The position numbers were made by a program, and so were the translations under genes. The notes beneath the pieces are model-generated. The model ran no database searches. It was not told the DNA's origin and saw only the letters and a list, made by a program, of their open reading frames with translations. From contig NC_041683.1 in assembly GCF_900005765.1 (NCBI RefSeq), positions 186,001-250,000 on the forward strand: a DNA stretch of 64,000 nucleotides, given 5' to 3'. Source of the DNA: Plasmodium relictum. Taxonomy: Eukaryota > Apicomplexa > Aconoidasida > Haemosporida > Plasmodiidae. This document shows positions 1 through 13,380 of the stretch, in pieces; the first letter of the stretch is position 1; every line of letters begins with the position of its first letter.

Positions 1-295
1 GTTTAAATTATACTAATACCTATATACTATGATTTTGTTAGAAGGGAAAATAGCAAAAAAAAAAAAAAGGAAAAAAGGAAAAAAAAGGAAAAGAAAAAAA
101 AATTTTATAAAATAATAATATTGCACCAATAAACAAATCATAATATATACGTATATATTTTTTTATAAAAACATTGTAAAAAAAAAAAATAAGAAAAAAA
201 AGGTAATTATATATATATATTTTTTTTTTTTTTTTATACATGTATATACATTATTTCACTTTTAAAAATTTAATTTTAAAATAAAGAGAATTTGC
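1..295. other. intergenic, 3' flank of the A20/AN1 gene
   Basis: AT-only sequence with A-runs and T-runs near 55-110 and 175-237. The Lys/Phe-rich open frame over part of it comes from these homopolymers and does not look coding. Presumably holds the 3' UTR of the minus-strand gene that ends at 296. Confidence 0.6.
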
Positions 296-992
296 TTATA
301 TTTTTTCAACTTTATCCGCAACAACTTTGACATTATTTTTTATTAACTGTTGTTTATGAAAATTTTTATAATCAAAAGTACATTTATGTGCATCTGCATA
401 TCTATGAAGTGAGCAAAAATAATGATTACATCTACATTTAATACCTAATAATCCTATACGTTTACAACAAAAATAACATTTATTTTTATCTTCAGTTTCA
501 TTTTCATTATCTTTCTCTGAATATAATGGAATTTTTTCATTATCTAAAGATTTTTCATTTAAATATGATGGTTCTATTAATTCATTTATTTTATTATAAT
601 TTAATGTATCATTTATATTTTTTTCGTTGATTTTTTCAACTTGAGAAATCTCTTTTTTTTTTTTTTCTTGAAACTCCCTATAACATTTGGAACATAAATT
701 ATTATTTGCTGGATTTCCATAAAACCCACAATTATTTTCACATAAAACTGGTGATGGCTGTGTAATTTAAAAAAAAAAAAAGAGAATATTAAATATATAA
801 ATGAAATATAATTTTTTATTTAATTTATTAAAACTACTTTGATTATATGAAAAATAAATTCACGTTTCATGTATTCACTCTTTATAAATATAAATTTGTA
901 TATAAAAAATTGAATTAAACATTATACAATAAAAAAAAATGTATATATATTTTTTCTTTTTTTACCGTAGTTGCGTTTTTCTCTGAACTCAT
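296..992 (-). CDS. A20/AN1 zinc-finger protein (stress-associated protein type)
   Basis: Two exons read on the minus strand: 992-966 (ATG, nine codons, donor GTAAAA) and 757-296 (acceptor ACACAG, stop TAA at 298-296). They join in phase 0 to give 162 aa. An A20-type finger lies near residues 14-34 (C-x3-C-x11-C-x2-C, starting VLCENNCGFYGNP). A C-terminal AN1 finger has the full ligand set C-x2-C, C-x-C, C-x4-C-x2-H, H-x-C (ending in ADAHKC). Between them is a low-complexity Lys/Asn/Glu linker. In other eukaryotes A20+AN1 proteins bind ubiquitin and act in stress responses or proteasome regulation; a similar role here is inference. The start is supported because the 27-nt first exon is the only nearby ATG segment with a good donor in phase. 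Confidence 0.85.
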
Positions 993-3900
993 TGTTTAAA
1001 CTATTCTTTGTAAAAATGTTTTATAAATAGATTTGCAAAAAAGAAAAACTTAGTAAACAAATTATTCTTTATTTTTTTATCTTATACATGCTCTTAATTT
1101 AAGGATTGGCCCTAGGCGGATGAATTATTAAATTTGACAATTTATACATAAAAATGAATATATATTTTCCCTTTTTTCCCTAATAATTATATAATTTTTA
1201 AGCTTAATGTTCTTTATATTTGATTTAACAAATTCATTTCTCTAATGTTTTTTTTCCCCTTCCTTGATTATTTAAATTTTTAATTTTAATCAGTTTAATT
1301 TTGACTTAATTTTGCTTGACTTGGATTTATTCAATTTAACTATTTGCTTTGATTTGAGTTTTTATTTTTATTTTATTAATTTTTTTTTTTTATTTTGCGT
1401 ATTAGCATATGTGTACTTTTGTAGAACTAATTTTTTTTTTTTTTTTTCGTTAACATTAATAATAAAATAATGCGGCAATTTAACAATTTTTTTTTTATTA
1501 ATTTGGCTATCTAATATATATAATGTATTATTTTGCACTTTTTCTTGTTCATTTTTGGTTATAACTCCAAAAATAAAGGATCTGTATCTTTAGTTTTGTG
1601 AAAAAAAAATATTCTCCTCTATGTTTAAAAAAGCAAAAAAAAAAAAAATATTTAGAATAATTTATTATAATAATAAGATTATTAAAAAAAAAAAAAAAAA
1701 ACCAAACGCAAAATGATTCAAATGTTTATTATTTAAAAAATCTTCAAGCTATTTTTACACGAATAAAAAAAAAGAAAGATGGAATTAAATAATATAAAAA
1801 ATATAAATATATATATATATATATTATAATTTAATATAATTAAAGAAGGGAAAAAAGGAAAAAAAAAAAAAAAAAAGAAACAGAAAAATAAATAAAAATA
1901 GAATGAAAAACAGCAAAAAAAGAAAATAAAAATAAATCCTTGATTACTAAAAACTTGTTTATAATATGTATTTAAATTTTTTTTTATATGTATAAATTAA
2001 TAAATTTCGAATAATGTTTTTATATTTGACTATATGTTCTATGACAAAGCAAAAAAAAAAAAATGTATGCATATGTAATGATGTCAGATAATTATTTGCA
2101 TAGTACAAAAGCCTTTTTTTTATCTTTTTTAATTTTATTTACTTTTTTTTTTTTTTTTATTTTGTATATATTTTTTATATCATCACTTTTATTTATATTT
2201 ATTGGTAAAACGAAAAAAAAAAATTTATCTTATGCATGTTTTTTCTTATTGAGAAATTAAAAAAAAAAGTTATGAAAATTTTATTAAAAAATTAAAAAAA
2301 AAAAAAAAAAAAAAAAACACAGAAATATTTAAATTAACATAAAAATTATTATTAAATATAATTAAAATTTACTGGCACATTAAAATAAATTACGATAAAG
2401 CATTACTTCACGCTATTTATTTATTTAATTTTTTTTTTTTACTTTTTCGACATATTCCTTTTGAAATTATATAAATACCTGATACAGTTAGTTGTGCGTA
2501 AATATTTATTTAAATAAATTTATATAATTTTTTTATACTTTTTTATGTCCATTTAAAAAGTTTTCTTTTGCATTTATTTATATATAAGTAGAAAAAAAAA
2601 ATAATATAAAAATAAACAATATAAATTTTGAAGTTTTACTAATGAATTTATAAATGTATTTTTTTCATCAAATTATTGAAATCTCTACATGTTGCCGAAG
2701 ATATTTTTTCTGATAATCTTTACATGTTCATTTATTTTTTAAAATGAACAAATAAATACTATAAATTTCTCATTATATATATGAGGGGGACATATTTAAA
2801 ATAAATTATACATCCTATTTATAATTTTTTGCTAATTTTATAAGAAATATATATGGAGTGAAAATATATAATAATGTAGAAAAAGTTAAATCTTCTTTTT
2901 GAAGCGTGTGTGAATTTTTTTTTATATAAAAATAAATAAATGGACTAAGTTTTTCCTCAGTATAGATATAACTAACTTGAATCATTCTTAAGATGATAAT
3001 AAAACGCACTTAAAAGATTCATTTATTTTATGTGAGGTTTTTTTTTTTTTTACTGAATAGCAAGAATTTTTTATTAATTATTAAATTAGTAATAAAAAAA
3101 AAAAAATAATTAAAATATTGTTAATAAAATAATCTTAATAGGAGATGGAGATATTAATAAACTAGAGAAAAAAAAAGGAAAAGATTATGTTAATATAATA
3201 CAAATGCAATTGATATAAATATGAAAGAAAAAAAAGATAATAATTATTTAAATTATTTATTTCTTATTTTAATTTAATAATCCATAAAATTACAGATCAT
3301 TTTTATAGTTATACTAAATATATTTAGCTAATAGTAATATTCCTTATGAAACACTTCTAGTTTATTTTAATAGCTCTTCATAAAATATTGAACAAACATT
3401 TTTATTAAAAAGATATTCTTTACTAGAGTATATGTATACATACATATTTATGATGTATGGATTTTCTTATCATAAATTGGCACATTGAGAATTCCACTAA
3501 TACTTAAGGTATTCAATTTACTATTATTAATTTTTTAAAATTATCTTAAAGTATGCTTACTAATTAAAATTGCATTTTTTCTTTATAAATTTCAATTCAT
3601 ATAAATACTAATATATATCTTTAAAAATAACTGTACATGAATTACTAATTTTTTTTTAAATATACGTTTAGGTTAATAAAATATTTTTTAGATTAATTTA
3701 AATTTATTAATAATATACACTTTAAAAGTTATATTTCTTTTATTCCTTATATTTTAATTTTTTCATACAATTCTCAAGCTATCTTAAAAATTTAGAAAAA
3801 TAAAATAACCAATGAAAAATTAATATGAAATCATTTATTGGAATAATTATATTTAAGATAATAATTGTTCATTCTTTAAAATAAGATTACTGAAATGTGG

Positions 3901-4267
3901 TTTTTTTTTAAAAACCAAAAAAACATAAATCATACGATTAGTAAAAAAAGTATATGAAATATTTTGAATTAAGCGAAGTTATAAAGAAATATATACATAT
4001 TGTCACTCATAAACAATAAGAATATTAAGAAGATATCTCCTTTTTATGAAATATTTTTTTTTTTTTTAAGTATAAATTTTTTTTTTTTTTTTTAAAAAAA
4101 TACAAAATTAAAATTTATTTTTTTCTTTTTTTATTTCTATTAAAAATATAAAATTTAAAATTTAAATATGAAAATATTTTGTTTGTTTTCTTAATTTAAT
4201 ATAATTATAATAGATACTGAAATTATTAAATCAACTTCATTTTTTTTAAAAAAAATAAAATGTGGAA
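993..4267. other. divergent intergenic region
   Basis: About 3.3 kb between two genes that face away from each other, so it should hold both promoters and 5' UTRs. Mostly homopolymer and AT repeats. One strongly GC-rich pocket lies at 1101-1122 (see findings) and there is a G5 run near 2783. Short frames at 2063-2260 (+) and 2815-3009 (-) have no recognisable motif and were not called. Confidence 0.6.
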
Positions 4268-4292
4268 ATGGTAAAAAAATGAAATATAATTT

Positions 4293-4353
<61 letters not shown>

Positions 4354-4934
4354 TTCAGGGTAAGTTTAAGAAAACACAAAAAATATTAAAATTGAAAAGG
4401 GTTATAAATCCAAATGACAATAGGTTAAAACATAATAATGACAAAAAAGTAAAAAAAAAAAATAAAGATGAAGAAAAAATAAAGCAAGTTGAAGTAATTG
4501 ATAGTAATTTGTTTTTTAATTATAATGAAAACTTAACCCCACCTTACAATATAATACTTGATACTAATTTTATTAATTCAAGTATACAATATAAAATTGA
4601 TATAGTAAAAGGTTGTTCAGAGTTATTATTAGCCAAATGCAATATATTTATAACAGATTGTGTTGTAGCAGAAATGGAAAAATTAGGTCAACGTTATGCG
4701 TTAGCATTAAAATTATTAAAAGATGCCAGGTTTAATAGATTAACTTGCGCACATAAAGGAACATATGCAGATGATTGCATTGTTAATAGAGTTACAGAAA
4801 GTAGGTGTTACATCGTTGCAACAAATGATAGAGATTTAAAAATAAGGTTACGAAAAATAGCAGGAGTACCCATTTTATATGCAAAAAATTTTAAATACAA
4901 AATTGAAAGATTACCAGATAATATTATGATATAA
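4268..4934 (+). CDS. FCF1: rRNA-processing PIN-domain protein FCF1 (Utp24)
   Basis: Two exons: 4268-4270, which is only the start codon, then an 88-nt intron (donor GTAAAA, acceptor TTATTCAG), then 4359-4934. The protein is 192 aa, close to the roughly 190 aa usual for the family, and begins MGKFKKTQK like other Fcf1 proteins. A TAA at 4256-4258 closes the frame upstream of the ATG. The PIN nuclease fold shows the expected acidic residues: ILDTNF, ITDCVVAEME, GTYADDC and VATNDRD. In yeast Fcf1/Utp24 is a nucleolar SSU-processome endonuclease that makes early cuts in pre-18S rRNA (A1/A2); the same role is expected here. Its 3' end faces the 3' end of the next gene. Confidence 0.93.
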
Positions 4935-5836
4935 TTATATTACATATATATTTATATATTTTATCTATTTATTACTATTTTTTAAAATAATGTTCTTATA
5001 CTTTTTATTTCAAAAGAACAAACAAAAAGTTCATTTTTGCGCATCATTTTATTTTTTTTTTATATGTTAGTAATTTTTAGTTTCCATTTGATTTTTAGAA
5101 AAATATTTTTCCTCATAATTTATTAAATTACTTTTTTGGATTATAAAAGATATTAATTTTTAATTTTTATAAATATTTGTCTACTAGTAAAAATTATTAT
5201 AATGTTCAAAAAGACATTTTAATTTTTTTGTTATTATTAAAAAAATATATTTTTTTTTAATCATTAACCTATGTTATGTTAAATATAAAGAACACAAAAA
5301 AAAAAAAAAAAAAAAGAAAAAGAAAATAATAACTTATTAAGATATATCAATACATTTAAAAATAATAAATTACAATAAAGAAATAAAATTAGTAAATCAC
5401 GAATGAAAGATTGACAATGATTAATTAAAAATCAAAGAAAAGTATATAACACATTAAATAAAAATAGTATATACAAGTATCCATAAGTTCTTTTTATATA
5501 AGGAGAAATATTTTAAGTATTTTTCTTAATTTTTATAAATAACAATTATTAGTAAAAAATAAAAAAAAAGTATTCTATATTTACTATAATATATTAGAAA
5601 ATGTTTATATTGTAAAAAAAAAAAAAAAAAAAATTATGAACATATATATTTATATAATAATAATTATAATAATAATATATGCTTTATTCCTTCATAAATA
5701 ATTAAAATTTACATATAAAATAATTCTGAATTCTTCAAATAATTATACCTAAGATTTATTTCATTTATATTTTCCTAAAAAAAAAAATGCTCATACATTT
5801 AAATATAAAAAAATCAACTTTTATAATATTATTTTC
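4935..5836. other. convergent intergenic region
   Basis: About 0.9 kb between two gene 3' ends. A/T tracts (for example A-runs near 5296 and 5614) and no open frame or RNA-like island that I can support. Confidence 0.6.
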
Positions 5837-7864
5837 CTATTTTTTTTTTTTTTTTACTTCAATAAATATGGGATTCATGCTGGTTAGAATATTATCAACT
5901 ATTTTTAGATTTTTTTTTATGCTCCATTTATGATCTATATACATATTTATCCCTATAAATGAGCAACATCCAATTTTGCTATTATATATTTGACCTATTC
6001 ATAAGAAAAAAATATATATATATATATACGAAATGGTACTCATTAAATACAATGTATTACTTACATTTATATTATTTTTTATTGAGTATCAATAGAAAAA
6101 AAATAAATAATATTTAAAAAGAAATAATTGTATAAATAGAAAAATATATATACTTTACATTTATAATCAAAATAGTTTTTATTTCCTATTTTAAGAGAAT
6201 TTATTATATATGTTCCCGATCTAAAAATATTATTACTACCAATATACATATTTTTATTTGTATTATTTATTATAGTAACATTATCTTCAAATAAATTATT
6301 TTCTCCTATATATATCTTTGCATTTTTAACTATAATATTACAACCTGGAAAAATAATATTTCTCTTTCCAATATGTACATTTGTATTTAATTCAGAAAAA
6401 ACGAAAGATGATTTATTATCATTTTCTTCAATATTTTCTATCTTTTCATTTTTATCTAATATAGAATTTATTGATATACTTTTAAATGTAAACATATCTT
6501 CCTTATGCAAATTCTGGAAAAGAAATTTTATAATGTATCTTTCTAAGTAACTTAAATTTCTTTTTGATGATAAATATTTCCTGTTGGTTTTTGAATAAAA
6601 GGAAATAATATAATCAAAAAAAAATTTTAAAAAATAGTGGTTATTTTTTTTATTATATAAATAATTCTTCCTATCCCATATATTTTTCACTAATTTTTTA
6701 TTTTCATTATATGTTAACTCTTTTATTATTTTTTTATTTTTCAAATCTTTTATATAGATTTTTCTAATTATTCTTCTATTTTTATAAAAATTTTTCTTAA
6801 CTTTTTTTTCATTATTTTGTGTATTTCCACTTATTAATTCATTATGCCTTCCAATCCATTTTAAAAAGTAATTTATTGCCTTTTTTTTTAGGATATAATT
6901 ATATGATAATTCACCAGTATGAGAAACAACTTCTTTGATTCCATTAGTTAAATCTTCAAAAGAAAGAAAAAAAAAAAAGTTTATGTATATTTATAAAAAA
7001 AAATATAAAATCATAAAATTGAATTAGATCAATACTCTATAATATATATATATGTGTTAATTTATGTAATTTTTATAAAAAAAAAAATGGTAAAATTGTT
7101 AATTAAAAAAAAATCTTTCTTTTAAATATATACATATTCTTATAGAACTTTTTTAATTTTCACAGACTTTTTTTTTTACCTTTCTTATTTATTTCTTTAT
7201 TAATCTTTACAAAAGATAAAACTTCCTTCGAAGAACCCCTTTCCTTATTAAAATCATGTGTATCTATTTTATATATAGTATTTAAATAGGATGATAAAGG
7301 AGATTTTTCAATATTCATATAATTTTTTAAATTTTCACTGCTTCTAATGAGTAAATTGATCTTTGAATCATATTTATTTATTTCTTCATCACAAGTATCA
7401 GTATGTTTTGAATTGTTTTCATTTCCATTGCAATAATTCGTTATTTTTTTACTAATACTTGTTTCGCTAAAAGTAGAATCGTACTCTGAACTTAAACTAG
7501 GATCTGCATCTAAATCTGATAAATCTAAATTTTTTTTGTTAGTATTAAATTTTCTAAATATATTACTCCCAGAGACATCATTTTGTGTTTTTAATTTTTT
7601 AAATTTAAACATATACTCACTTAATGAGCTAACTCTTTTATATGTACATAATATTTCACTTTTTATAGAATTTTTCGAATCATCAGTGGATGTTTTAATG
7701 GAAACTAAACCTAACAAGCTATTTGAATGATGACCTATATCGCTTGAAGTACGTGATAAATCGGATTCATAAATTGGAGTTTCCTTTTCTATAAAATGTT
7801 TTCTTTTATTTACATTTCTGTCTAAGTCAAGTGAAAATAGCTTTCTAAAGTTTTCTTTACTCAT
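5837..7864 (-). CDS. dynactin subunit 6 (p27)-like beta-helix protein
   Basis: Three exons on the minus strand: 7864-7180 (donor GTAAAA), 6953-6159 (acceptor TTGAAG, donor GTAAAG) and 5994-5837 (acceptor GAATAG, stop TAG). Both introns are phase 1 and the lengths sum to an exact frame of 545 aa. Residues from about 415 to 530 are short left-handed beta-helix turns: VHIGKRNIIFPG, IYIGENNLFEDNVTIIN, MYIGSNNIFRSG, SLKIGNKNYFDYK, then SKIGCCSFIG. Spacing and wording match dynactin p27/DCTN6 (IGEGNLIEE, IIGTNNVFEVG). DCTN6 itself is about 190 aa, so some 400 N-terminal residues, charged and Ser/Asn rich, are extra and unrecognised. Dynactin links dynein to cargo; a pointed-end role is inferred. 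ATG 7864 is the first Met; a poly-T tract and AAG just upstream leave open an earlier exon. The last five Lys codons may be read-through into an A-tract. Confidence 0.72.
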
Positions 7865-9962
7865 ATTATTGAACTTCAAAAAAAAAAAAATTAAATTAAA
7901 TGTATCATAGAATTTTATTTTTATATTATTATAAAACTACAGATTTAATGTAGTTGTAATAAAAAAAAAAAAATTTTTAAATGTAAAAATATTATATGTA
8001 TTTTTTAAAATAGTATTAATATAAAAAAAAAAAGAATAAAAAAATAACAATCACAAATATTATACTTAAAACATATATTGTAAATAAACTTAATTCAAGA
8101 TGTATATAGTTTTTATCATTTCATAAATTTATAATAATAAAAAGGAGAAATGAAAAAGTTAGAAGACCACATATAGTAAAAATTCTGCAGTTTATATTAA
8201 ATAGCTTTGGAATTTTTATTTTTACAATATATTTTTAATATTATAAAAAATTTTAAATAAAGAATTTAATAAAATAAATATAAAATATTCTTCTATCTTA
8301 TTTTATTTTTTTTGTTGTAAATATCATTTGCCTAAATCAGTTGTTCTAATAGATTCATTTTAAAAAAATTTATGTAACCTTAATATATATATTTTTTTTA
8401 TATATATACAAGCATTATTTTATGCCCCAATATATATATATACATATATTATAACTTGCATTTAAATTCAATATTTTCAGATTTCAGAAATTAAATATAG
8501 AAAAAGCAAATTTGAGAAAAATAATTTTAATTTTTTCCTTTGAGATTTCTATTTGTAGTAATAATAAAAAGTAATTCAAAAAAAAAATGTTATGGAAAAA
8601 GCTTAAGACAAATTTTAATTCACCATGAACTGTTTTAAAAAAAAAATAGAAAAAAAATTTCATAAATTATTCAACTAAATTTAATCATTTAAGATATTCA
8701 GAATAGTTTATCTCTCTTTTTTTTTTTTTATTAAATTCAATATATCATTAATCTTAAATTTTACAAAAATAGAAAAAGCATTTTTAAAATTAACATTCTT
8801 AATTAAATATGAATCCTATTTTTATGTAACTATTAATGTTGAAGTGAGCTTTTTATTATAAACATATTTTAATTTTTTTTTAAATGAAAGGGCTATTTAT
8901 TCATTTTCTTTTATTTAAATTAAATTTCCACTTTTTTTTATTAATAGATAACACGGAATTTAAAGATAAGGATATAAGAACATAGACAATATAAATGTAA
9001 AAAAAAAAAAAAAAATTACAAATTTAAGATTTACAATTACAAATAAAACAAAAAATAATTTAAACAAATAGGAAAATTTAAGAAAAAAAAAAGTTATTAC
9101 TAGCTGTAATAGACAACATACTTTATTAATTTGCTAACATAAATTTCAAATAAATCCTTATTTAATTTCAAGTAATAATATACTACCTTCATATAGAAAA
9201 AAAATAAAAATATAAATAAAAATATAGATAAAAAAGATATAAAAAAGTTCGTGCAACATAAAGAAACAAGTTGTATATAATTTCTATATTTTATAAAAAA
9301 AAACATTTTTAATATAACATGCTATATAAAGCTCCCTCATTTAAATATCTTATATTTCATTTTATTTTTAATTATGTATTTATATTCTACTTTTTTAATG
9401 TAATTATCATTTATTATTATTTTCTTAATTTTTTTTCTTTTTAATTATTTATTCGTCCTTGTAAAGATTAAGTTTTTATATATAGAATGAAAAAAAAAAA
9501 AAAAAAATTAGAAAAATTTTTTCATTAAATGAATGTTAAGTACTTAATATAAAAAAAAAAAAAAATAATACTATAATTGAAAGTTAAAAGGTAAAAATAA
9601 GAAAATATTTGTTTGAAATTTTTTTATCAATATTTAAAATTTCTTTTTTTATTTTTTTATTCTTTTGAATTTTTTCTTTATATATATGATTTTTTTTTTT
9701 TTGCTCACATAGTATTATCTTTAAATGTAAAGATTCATGAAATGAAATAATGAAAAAATATAAACATATATATATATATATATGTTATGGATAATATTTA
9801 TGTATTAGCAAGTTTTAAACTTTTAAACCTATGAAATCAAACAGTTGATAACTTTCTTCTCAAAAAATAATGTAATTTATAATAAATTATAAATACACAT
9901 ATGATATAATTATACATATATTAAAATATATATAATTATATGCATTTCAAATAAAAATTATT
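7865..9962. other. intergenic region, tandem (-) genes
   Basis: About 2.1 kb between the 5' end of the beta-helix gene and the 3' end of 14-3-3I. It should contain the promoter of the former and the 3' UTR of the latter. Only one short frame (9100-9306, -) is worth mention and is listed separately. Confidence 0.55.
9100..9306 (-). CDS. possible 68-aa single-membrane-segment ORF
   Basis: ATG to TAG frame with one long hydrophobic stretch (about residues 20-40) and a less biased tail that includes LNKDLFEIYVSKL. I do not recognise it. In favour: varied codons and Cys/Val content not explained by homopolymers, and 650 bp of free space on each side. Against: much of the hydrophobic part is Phe/Ile/Leu from T-rich DNA, as in many chance frames here. 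Transcript or conservation data would decide. Confidence 0.25.
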   Translation of the reverse strand: MFFFIKYRNYIQLVSLCCTNFFISFLSIFLFIFLFFFYMKVVYYYLKLNKDLFEIYVSKLIKYVVYYS

Positions 9963-11763
9963 CTATTCTAGACCTTCATCTTTCGATTTTTCTGCAAAAA
10001 AAAAAAAAAAAAAAAAAAGTTAAAAATTGTGCATATATTATAAAAAGAAGGGTTATCAAGAATATGTAATATAAATTATAAATAAAAAAAAAAAAAAATT
10101 TGACATAAAAGTATTAAATAAAATTATAAAAAAAAGCATATTAAATAGTTCAGAACAATTTAGAACTTAATAAAAATGCATTTTTAATAAGAGTGTATAT
10201 ATATATATATACTCTTATATTAAATTAAACAATACCTTCTGTTTGATCTCCTTGTAAATCTGATGTCCATAATGTCAAGTTATCTCTTAAAAGTTGCATA
10301 ATCAAAGTAGAATCTTTATATGAATCTTCACTAACATTATCAAATTCAGTAATGGCATCGTCAAATGCTCTTTTAGCCATCTCACAAGCTTGATGAGGTT
10401 GATTTAAAATTTCATAAAAGAAAACAGAATAGTTTAATGCTAAACCTAAACGTATTGGGTGTGTTGAAGGAAGTTCATTTTCTGCAATTTCAGTAGCTTT
10501 TTGATATGCCTCTTGTGCAAAATTAGAAGCTTCCTTTTTTCCTTCATCACATGAAAATTCACTAATATAACGATAGTAATCACCTTTCATCTTATAGTAA
10601 AATACTTTACTTTCACTTTCAGATGTATTTGGTATTAACTTTTTTGTAAGAAGATTTAATATATCTTGACAAATATTATTTAATTCCTCTTCTACTTTTT
10701 TTCTATATGCAGCTGCGACATTCTTATTATGAACATTTGCTTTACTCATTTCTTTTTGCTCTACACTAGAAATTATTCTCCAAGAAGCTCTACGTGCACC
10801 AACAGCATTTTTATATGCAACAGACTAAAAAATAAAAATTACATAAAAAAAAATGATTTATTAAACGAGATTAAAGAGAAAAAAAAAAATTATTTTTTTA
10901 TTTATAATAAAATAAATATGTAAATATAAAAAAACAAAAAAGAGTGTATTTATAAATTCTCAAAAAATAAAATTTGTTATTATGAGTACATAATATTTAA
11001 AACACAGCCACTAGAAAATAAAAATGCTGTACTATAAATATGAACATTAAAAATGTAAATGTATTTCAAAAAAATAAAATATTATTTAATTTTTCAGTAA
11101 TCAATCATGTATATATATATATGTCTTTATACCAATAAATTTCTTTCTTCAACAGTTAATTCGTCTTTATCATTATTTACACATTGTTCAACTAAAGTTC
11201 TCATTGCTTCTGCCATTTCTATAAAATATTGAAAAATTTTGAAAAAAAATAATTATTAAATTGTGAAATTAACATATTTTCATTAACAATTAATAAATTA
11301 AGAGATGAAATAAGAATATACCTTATTACTATAATATATATACAAATAAGCATATTTATGTATAAACTTATAAAACATTAGAAAACATATATAAAAATAT
11401 ACAAAAAAAAAAAAAAAATGATATGCAGCTTAAAATTGGAATAATTATTTCTCAAAAAATAAAAATACTTTTATTATATTAAAACTTATTTTAATTTTAA
11501 TATATTAAAAAATATTTACTTCATAAAATATAAATCAGTGTAAATGTATATGTTGATACTTATATATATATATATATATATAAATGTGTATCTTTTTGGG
11601 TTAATCATAGAAATTAAATATAATAATTCATTTTTTTCATTTTATAAAATATCCTCTTTTTTTACACATAAATTTTACCATCATATCTTTCGGCTTGTTC
11701 AGCCAATTTAGAACGATAAGTACAATCACATCTTAATTGTTTTAATTCTTCAGATGTTGCCAT
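9963..11763 (-). CDS. 14-3-3I: 14-3-3 protein (14-3-3I)
   Basis: Four exons on the minus strand: 11763-11679, 11218-11133, 10824-10236 and 9991-9963, with donors GTAAAA, GTATAA and GTATTG and acceptors ending TATAG, TTTAG and GCAG. Phases are 1, 0 and 1, and the total is exactly 262 aa. The protein is a typical all-helical 14-3-3 subunit: the N-terminal dimer helices, the phosphopeptide-groove residues ([37 protein letters not shown]) and the LLRDNLTLW signature are all visible. The last nine residues come from the small fourth exon, so the exon-3 frame alone would give a wrong C terminus. 14-3-3 proteins bind phospho-Ser/Thr partners; in Plasmodium they act in signalling and, by report, bind phosphorylated histone H3. 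Confidence 0.97.
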
Positions 11764-13380
11764 TGTATATATATATATAAATATATATATATAATATATA
11801 TATTTTTACTCTTTTTATTTTAATTTTTTTTAATTTTTTAGCAAAAGCAAAAAATTATATCAACAATATGTAATTTTGTTTGTAATTATCTATAGTCTAC
11901 GTATATAATAATAATAATAATAAAATTAATGAAAGTATGAAATAAATAAAAAATTAATTCATGAAGCCTAATAAAAAAAAAAAAAAAGTTATAATAAAAT
12001 AAGAAATTCAAGCCATGCACTAAATTTTTATTTTTTTACAGCGCAAAATATTATTTTAAAAAATTTTAATTTTATTTTGTTTTTTTTTTTATTATTTATT
12101 CTCTCCAGAATATGTTCTTTTCAACATTTATTTTTATGTGCAAGTATTCAAAAAATAGCCCTCTTGTTAAATTGTTAATAATAAAACAATAGGTATTTTA
12201 ATTTTAATAATTGATCTTAAAATGTTTTTTTTTTTTTTCTAAATATTTTATTCTTTTTTTTTACTTCCTTTTTCACTTTTTTATGCATATTTTACTTTTT
12301 TATTTTTTTTTTTTTTTTTAATGAATACTTCTATTTTATTTTTTTTGCTCTTTCTAGTTTTTTTTTTTTTTTATTTATTTATGTCCCCAAACCCATGTGC
12401 ATAAATACATTTTTACTTATACCATATATTTTTTTTTTTATTACTATTTATATTATTATTTTATATTATTTTACTTAAAATTTTGTTTGAATTTAAGAAT
12501 TGAATTTATCATACTATTAAAGAAATATCTTTTTAAATATTAAAACATTTATTTTTTTTACTTAAAATATTTGCATATGAAGAAAAAAAATATATATATA
12601 TTTATATATGTATGTAAAGTAAAATCAAATCAAATAAAAATAAAATAGAATAAAAGCATAAAGAAAAAAAAAAAAAAGTAAAAGAAAAAGAAAAAAAAAA
12701 GATAAATAGCTTATAGTAAAAGAAAATGAAAGCTAAAAAGCCTAAGAAAATATTTATGTGTGGTAATTAAGTCAGAAAACTATATTCCTGCTAAATAAAT
12801 AATGATTATATAAGACCGTAAAAAAATATATATGCATATAAATTTTTATAATGTATTTATAGTAATATATATATATATACTTTAATATAATTGTATGTGT
12901 AATATATCTTAACATAAATTGTGCATATTTTATTTCATTTAATTTTTTTTTTTTTTTTTTTTGCATACACGTACTTATGACTTTTTACCTATTGATATAA
13001 CATATATTTACATTTTTAAAAAATTATGCATGTGATAATTTATGCAAGTTATAAAAGTTATAAGAAATTTCATTCATAACAAATTGAAGGTATTTCTTTT
13101 TTTTTTAATATAAGGATACATTTATCAAAAAAATACTTTCTTCACATATTTATTTAAAAGCAAAATAAATTATTTCTAAATTCTTATGCTACACAGCAAC
13201 ATTTCAGTAAATATTTTTGATAATACTTAAAAAAAAAAATTAAATGAATAAAATAAAATTTAAATTAGTATTTTAAAAAATTATAATGAATGAGTAAAAA
13301 TATAAAAAAAAAAAAAAAAAAAAAAAGTTAAAATATATTGATACAAAAAGAAAATATATTTTTTATAAATGTAAATATTT

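Noticed and set aside
2063-3009. Short frames at 2063-2260 (+) and 2815-3009 (-)
   Set aside because: Phe/Ile/Tyr/Lys-rich, no motif, no splice partners, and within a divergent promoter region.
12384-12400. CCCCAAACCC, telomere-like text
   Set aside because: Single occurrence, not a tandem GGGTTYA array; the neighbouring genes are internal housekeeping genes.
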